Source of the DNA: Sulfurovum sp.
Lineage (GTDB): Bacteria > Campylobacterota > Campylobacteria > Campylobacterales > Sulfurovaceae
Assembly: GCA_026985755.1 (NCBI GenBank)
Contig: JALSPX010000242.1
Location: 1-7,736 of the forward strand
Direction of reading: 5' to 3'
Length of the DNA stretch: 7,736 nt
The number at the start of each line of letters is the position of its first letter. Within the stretch, counting starts at the first letter, position 1. The notes under the pieces are model-generated. The model searched no databases. It was not told the origin of the DNA and saw only the letters and a list, made by a program, of their open reading frames with translations. The translations under genes and the position numbers were made by a program. Positions 5,461 through 7,736 of this stretch are shown piece after piece.

Positions 5461-6514
5461 CTGCTTGTCCTAATAAATGTTTAAAATCCAGTGAAAATGT
5501 CGTACCACTATTGATGTTTGAGACAATTTCTATCTCTATATTTAACGCATCTACTAATTTTTTGACAATATGCAAACCTAATCCCAAGCCTCTTTCTTGC
5601 TCTTTATAATAGCGTTGAAATACTTTTGAAACATCTTCTATGCCTTTGCCAGTATCTTTGATTGTTATTTTATTTCCGTCAATGCTTACATGGACTTTAC
5701 CATGAGGTTTGTTATATTTTGCAGCATTACTAAGTATATTATCAAAAATGCGTATGAGTATCTCATCATTTGCCACACAAAATAAGTTATTCTTTTTTTC
5801 ATAACTAAAATCTATTTTCGGATAGAGTGTTTGCATAAATTCTATACGTTTGATGATGATGCTTGAAATATTCACTGTGTTACTTTGTGTAGGGGAGTGT
5901 TGTAAAAAACATTTTAAATTATTTTGTAACATTATGATGTTATCGATACTTGTAGAGATTCTGTTTAAAAAAATATTTTTTCCTTTATCTTCTTCAAACA
6001 TATTGATATTGAGCAACATAGAAGAGATAGGCGTATTGAAATCATGAAGAATATCCTTGATAAATTCATCATTTAATTTGAGTGCCTTTCGGATAGGTTT
6101 TAGGCTATAAAAGGTAAAGAATAAAGAGAGTATAGACAAGAGCAAAAGTGCAAGAAAAAATTTAATGAATAATGTTGATTGGATGTGTGATAAATCTTTT
6201 AAATACATGGTTTCAGGGTAGGAGAGTTCTAGGTCAAATTTTTCAGAATTTAAAATAGGAAAATAGGCTTTGAGTTTATTACTACTATGATACAGTTCGT
6301 GTAAATGTTTTGTATTCTTTGAGCTAAAATCGATATCATACTCTTCACATTTTAAAGTCAGACTGCAAACTTGCATATTTTTATATACATTTTGCATATA
6401 GTCCTTTTTTTGTGTGTGATAAAGTTCTATAAATAGTACGATAAGTAATAGCGTTAATAAAGAAAAAAATACGAAAAAATTTTTAAGTAAAGACTCCTTT
6501 TCATAACTCTTCAA
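5444..6514 (-). CDS. Membrane sensor histidine kinase (orthodox two-component kinase)
   Basis: This 356-residue kinase autophosphorylates and passes phosphate to the regulator encoded just upstream. Helices at about 11-31 and 114-137 bracket a short periplasmic sensor of about 80 residues containing Cys50 and Cys56. A short linker follows, with no full HAMP domain. It leads into the H-box LHDFNTPIS (His157), the N-box DNILSNAAKYN (258-268), G1 DTGKGI (287-292) and G2 GLGLGL (309-314), so the catalytic core is complete. I chose TTG at 6514, giving MKSYEKESLL, because AAGGG (6526-6522) lies 7 bases upstream. A longer frame from TTG 6550 has no ribosome site and would overlap the regulator by 50 bases. 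The chosen start overlaps it by 14. The family style is common in Campylobacterota. The signal sensed is unknown. Confidence 0.9.
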   Translation of the reverse strand: MKSYEKESLLKNFFVFFSLLTLLLIVLFIELYHTQKKDYMQNVYKNMQVCSLTLKCEEYDIDFSSKNTKHLHELYHSSNKLKAYFPILNSEKFDLELSYPETMYLKDLSHIQSTLFIKFFLALLLLSILSLFFTFYSLKPIRKALKLNDEFIKDILHDFNTPISSMLLNINMFEEDKGKNIFLNRISTSIDNIIMLQNNLKCFLQHSPTQSNTVNISSIIIKRIEFMQTLYPKIDFSYEKKNNLFCVANDEILIRIFDNILSNAAKYNKPHGKVHVSIDGNKITIKDTGKGIEDVSKVFQRYYKEQERGLGLGLHIVKKLVDALNIEIEIVSNINSGTTFSLDFKHLLGQADGKYK

Positions 6515-7127
6515 TAATATACCCTTTTCCACGAATATTTTTAATATCAATTTCTAATTTTTGCTTTATTTTTGTAATTGCGACACGTAGTCCTGTATCG
6601 GAAATCTTGTCAAGACATTCATATAGAATATCTTTTGTCACTACCTCACCACGTCTAGATATGAGCGTGGTAAATACGCGATAGGGTACATTACCAATAT
6701 CAATAATTTTACCATCTTTACGCAAAACGTTAGCTTTTTGATCAAATTCAATATGTTGATGTATGATTTTATCTTGTACAAATTTTGCATCAATACGTAT
6801 AAGCAGTTCCATGGGATTAAAAGGTTTTTTAATATAATCCATGGCACCTAGCTTAAAACTTTTGGATAAGGTATCCATATCACTGAGTGCCGTAATAAAT
6901 ATAGTAGGTGTAGTATCTTCTGCATGTCGTAAAGCTTTGAGTAAATCTAAACCACTGCCATCGGGTAGATTAATATCTAATAAATAGAGATCATAGGTGT
7001 TAGAAAAAGTTAAATTTTCAGCCTCTTCCATACTTAAAGCCAAGTCAACATCATAATCTTGTCTCTCTAAAAAGTCTGCCAAACTATCTGAGAGGATTTG
7101 GTCATCTTCAAGTAATAATATCTTCAT
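6501..7127 (-). CDS. OmpR/PhoB-family response regulator
   Basis: The 208-residue protein has an N-terminal receiver domain (about 1-115) with the acidic pair Asp8/Asp9, phospho-acceptor Asp51 (LLDINLPDG), Thr79 (FITA) and Lys101 (YIKKPF). A winged-helix DNA-binding domain follows (about 120-208), ending in the wing signature NIRGKGYIIEEL. The second domain is slightly short but complete. The gene leads the four-gene unit; ATG 7127 has AGGAG (7136-7132) 4 bases upstream. The direct repeats with an 11-base period before both cytochrome genes are the kind of site this fold binds, so they are its most likely local targets, along with possible autoregulation. No matching repeat is evident before its own gene. 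Confidence 0.93.
   Translation of the reverse strand: MKILLLEDDQILSDSLADFLERQDYDVDLALSMEEAENLTFSNTYDLYLLDINLPDGSGLDLLKALRHAEDTTPTIFITALSDMDTLSKSFKLGAMDYIKKPFNPMELLIRIDAKFVQDKIIHQHIEFDQKANVLRKDGKIIDIGNVPYRVFTTLISRRGEVVTKDILYECLDKISDTGLRVAITKIKQKLEIDIKNIRGKGYIIEEL
6522..6526 (-). promoter_or_regulatory. Ribosome binding site deciding the TTG start of the kinase
   Basis: AAGGG lies inside the last codons of the response-regulator gene, 7 bases before TTG 6514. The only other non-ATG candidates (GTG 6532, TTG 6550) have no such site. This supports a 14-base overlap and translational coupling of regulator and kinase. Confidence 0.6.
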
Positions 7128-7175
7128 AAGACTCCTATAGGATATAGTAACATATTTTTATTTTACAATTAAATC
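7128..7175 (-). promoter_or_regulatory. AT-rich gap before the regulator gene
   Basis: These 48 bases separate the dihaem cytochrome stop from the regulator start. They are nearly all A/T and hold a small inverted repeat, CTATA/TATAG around GGA (7135-7147), that touches the ribosome binding site. A weak promoter could sit here (for example TACTAT around 7148-7143), but I see no clear -35 and no terminator. The regulator may be transcribed both from here and by read-through. Confidence 0.3.
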
Positions 7176-7646
7176 TTAGTGCATGATTTGTTTTTTCAAA
7201 CTCTTATATTGATAAGAGACAATTCTTCCAGGTGCACCATTGAGTCCTAATTCTGAGTGACAAATATTACAAGCAAGCCGTCCTACATGATGAGAATTTT
7301 TTTCTGAACGGTTGACTACATTCCCATTTGTATCCAATACTTGTGCTGTAAAATCATTGACATCACCCGCATCGCCTTTCCAGAGTACATTTCCATGACC
7401 ATTACCTTGTCTATATTTAATTGTCGTTCCATTATCTAACAGTAGTTGTATGGTATATCCATTGGCTGTATTTACATTAGTATCATATTTACCTCTTAAA
7501 TCATTATAAATGGTTGCAGCACTTGTAAACGAATGGCAAGATAGGCAGTTTTGCCCCTGATGATGCACAACACTATTCCCTTCATCTTCACATGCAGATA
7601 TAAATGGGATAAGTAAAATCCCTGATAAGATATATAGTTTTTTCAT
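7176..7646 (-). CDS. Dihaem c-type cytochrome lipoprotein
   Basis: The 156-residue lipoprotein has a signal ending in PFISAC (Cys19), followed by acidic EDEG. It has two haem-binding sites, CLSCH (Cys34, Cys37, His38) and CNICH (Cys126, Cys129, His130). The 88 residues between them look like a small beta-sandwich of the carboxypeptidase-regulatory type: TIYNDL, TIQLLLDNGTTIKY, FTAQVLDTNGNVV. The end GLNGAPGRIV after the second haem is also seen in cytochromes of this layout. Extra His residues (28, 29, 84, 119, 120) could serve as distal ligands, giving bis-His haems. ATG 7646 follows AGGAG (7660-7656) by 9 bases. It stands upstream of the two-component genes and has its own promoter region. 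It is probably an envelope electron carrier; the partner is unknown. Confidence 0.85.
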   Translation of the reverse strand: MKKLYILSGILLIPFISACEDEGNSVVHHQGQNCLSCHSFTSAATIYNDLRGKYDTNVNTANGYTIQLLLDNGTTIKYRQGNGHGNVLWKGDAGDVNDFTAQVLDTNGNVVNRSEKNSHHVGRLACNICHSELGLNGAPGRIVSYQYKSLKKQIMH

Positions 7647-7679
7647 AGTATTTTTCTCCTATTTGATTGTATATATATC

Positions 7680-7698
7680 TTAACAAAGGAAGTGTTAA
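7680..7698. repeat. Inverted repeat TTAACA-N7-TGTTAA
   Basis: Perfect 6-base arms (7698-7693 and 7685-7680, read on the minus strand) are separated by 7 bases. It overlaps the second direct repeat and the candidate -10. It could be an operator for a different dimeric regulator, and is therefore an alternative reading of this promoter. Confidence 0.35.
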
Positions 7699-7707
7699 TA
7701 GTTTGTT
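7688..7707 (-). repeat. AACA direct repeats, 11-base period (candidate response-regulator site)
   Basis: AACAAACT starts at 7707 and AACACTTC at 7696 on the minus strand, an 11-base step. The second copy shares TTAACACT with the repeat at 4228-4221. Measured from it, TAAGAT (7682) lies exactly 14 bases downstream, the same distance as TATACT in the other promoter. The shared bases and shared geometry support a common regulator. Confidence 0.5.
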
Positions 7708-7736
7708 AGCAAATATATGCCAAATAATTTTTAATC

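Larger units (their letters stand above)
7647..7736 (-). promoter_or_regulatory. Promoter region of the dihaem cytochrome gene
   Basis: This gap of at least 90 bases reaches the window edge and contains no coding sequence. It is A/T-rich, with a candidate -10 in 7682-7672 (TAAGAT at 7682-7677, overlapping an ATATATAT tract) and no recognisable -35. AACA-type direct repeats occupy the -35 zone. A further AT-rich stretch (7711-7736) lies upstream. Confidence 0.5.

Noticed and set aside
6515..6550. Longer N-terminus for the histidine kinase from TTG 6550
   Set aside because: There is no ribosome site before it and it would overlap the regulator by 50 bases, while TTG 6514 has AAGGG at a good distance and gives a family-like N-terminus.
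6641..6847. A 68-codon frame inside the response-regulator gene
   Set aside because: It overlaps the intact receiver/winged-helix gene in another frame and has no support of its own.

Overview
The window looks like part of a chromosome from a Campylobacterota bacterium (Sulfurovum/Sulfurimonas-like). This is an inference from low G+C, very tight gene packing, the style of the histidine kinase, frequent TTG starts and abundant periplasmic haem and thiol-redox proteins. No marker gene fixes the genus. Almost every base is coding, and no gap exceeds about 90 bases. I found no tRNA, rRNA, CRISPR array, insertion sequence or convincing terminator.

Layout, left to right. Positions 1-957 (+) hold the 3' part of a dsbD-like gene: the end of its membrane electron-transfer domain plus a C-terminal thioredoxin domain. 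It meets the next gene tail to tail across only 5 bases. Everything else is on the minus strand, so it is transcribed from right to left. Starting at the right edge, a short promoter region (7647-7736) precedes a dihaem c-type cytochrome lipoprotein (7176-7646). Next comes a four-gene overlapping unit: an OmpR-family response regulator (6501-7127), its histidine kinase (5444-6514), a small exported helical protein (5098-5460) and a TSP3-repeat/beta-barrel outer-membrane protein (4245-5105). After a 67-base promoter gap there is a five-gene unit: a monohaem cytochrome lipoprotein (3707-4177), a TlpA-type thioredoxin (3210-3695), a DUF4266 lipoprotein ending in Gly-Gly-Cys-Gly-Cys-Arg (2977-3198), a DUF3570 outer-membrane beta-barrel (1883-2986) and an ApbE-like FAD:protein FMN transferase (963-1871).

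How the parts may work together. The TlpA / DUF4266 / DUF3570 / ApbE set recurs in other bacteria as a conserved neighbourhood whose biochemical role is, to my knowledge, unknown. Here it is headed by a haem lipoprotein and sits directly after a two-component system. The promoters of both cytochrome genes carry AACA-type direct repeats with an 11-base period, placed at the same distance upstream of a candidate -10. That is the usual layout of sites bound by OmpR-family regulators. My working model, which is inference, is a self-contained island. An envelope sensor with a periplasmic Cys pair and a small periplasmic helper controls two haem lipoproteins and an envelope module that matures or uses the cysteine-tailed DUF4266 lipoprotein. 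Thiol reductant could be supplied by TlpA, and possibly by the adjacent DsbD.

Translation signals are unusually orderly. Three of the four junctions in the five-gene unit have gaps of exactly 11 bases in which the upstream stop codon overlaps or abuts the next ribosome binding site. At the fourth, the codons of the DUF4266 Cys tail themselves form the Shine-Dalgarno sequence for DUF3570.
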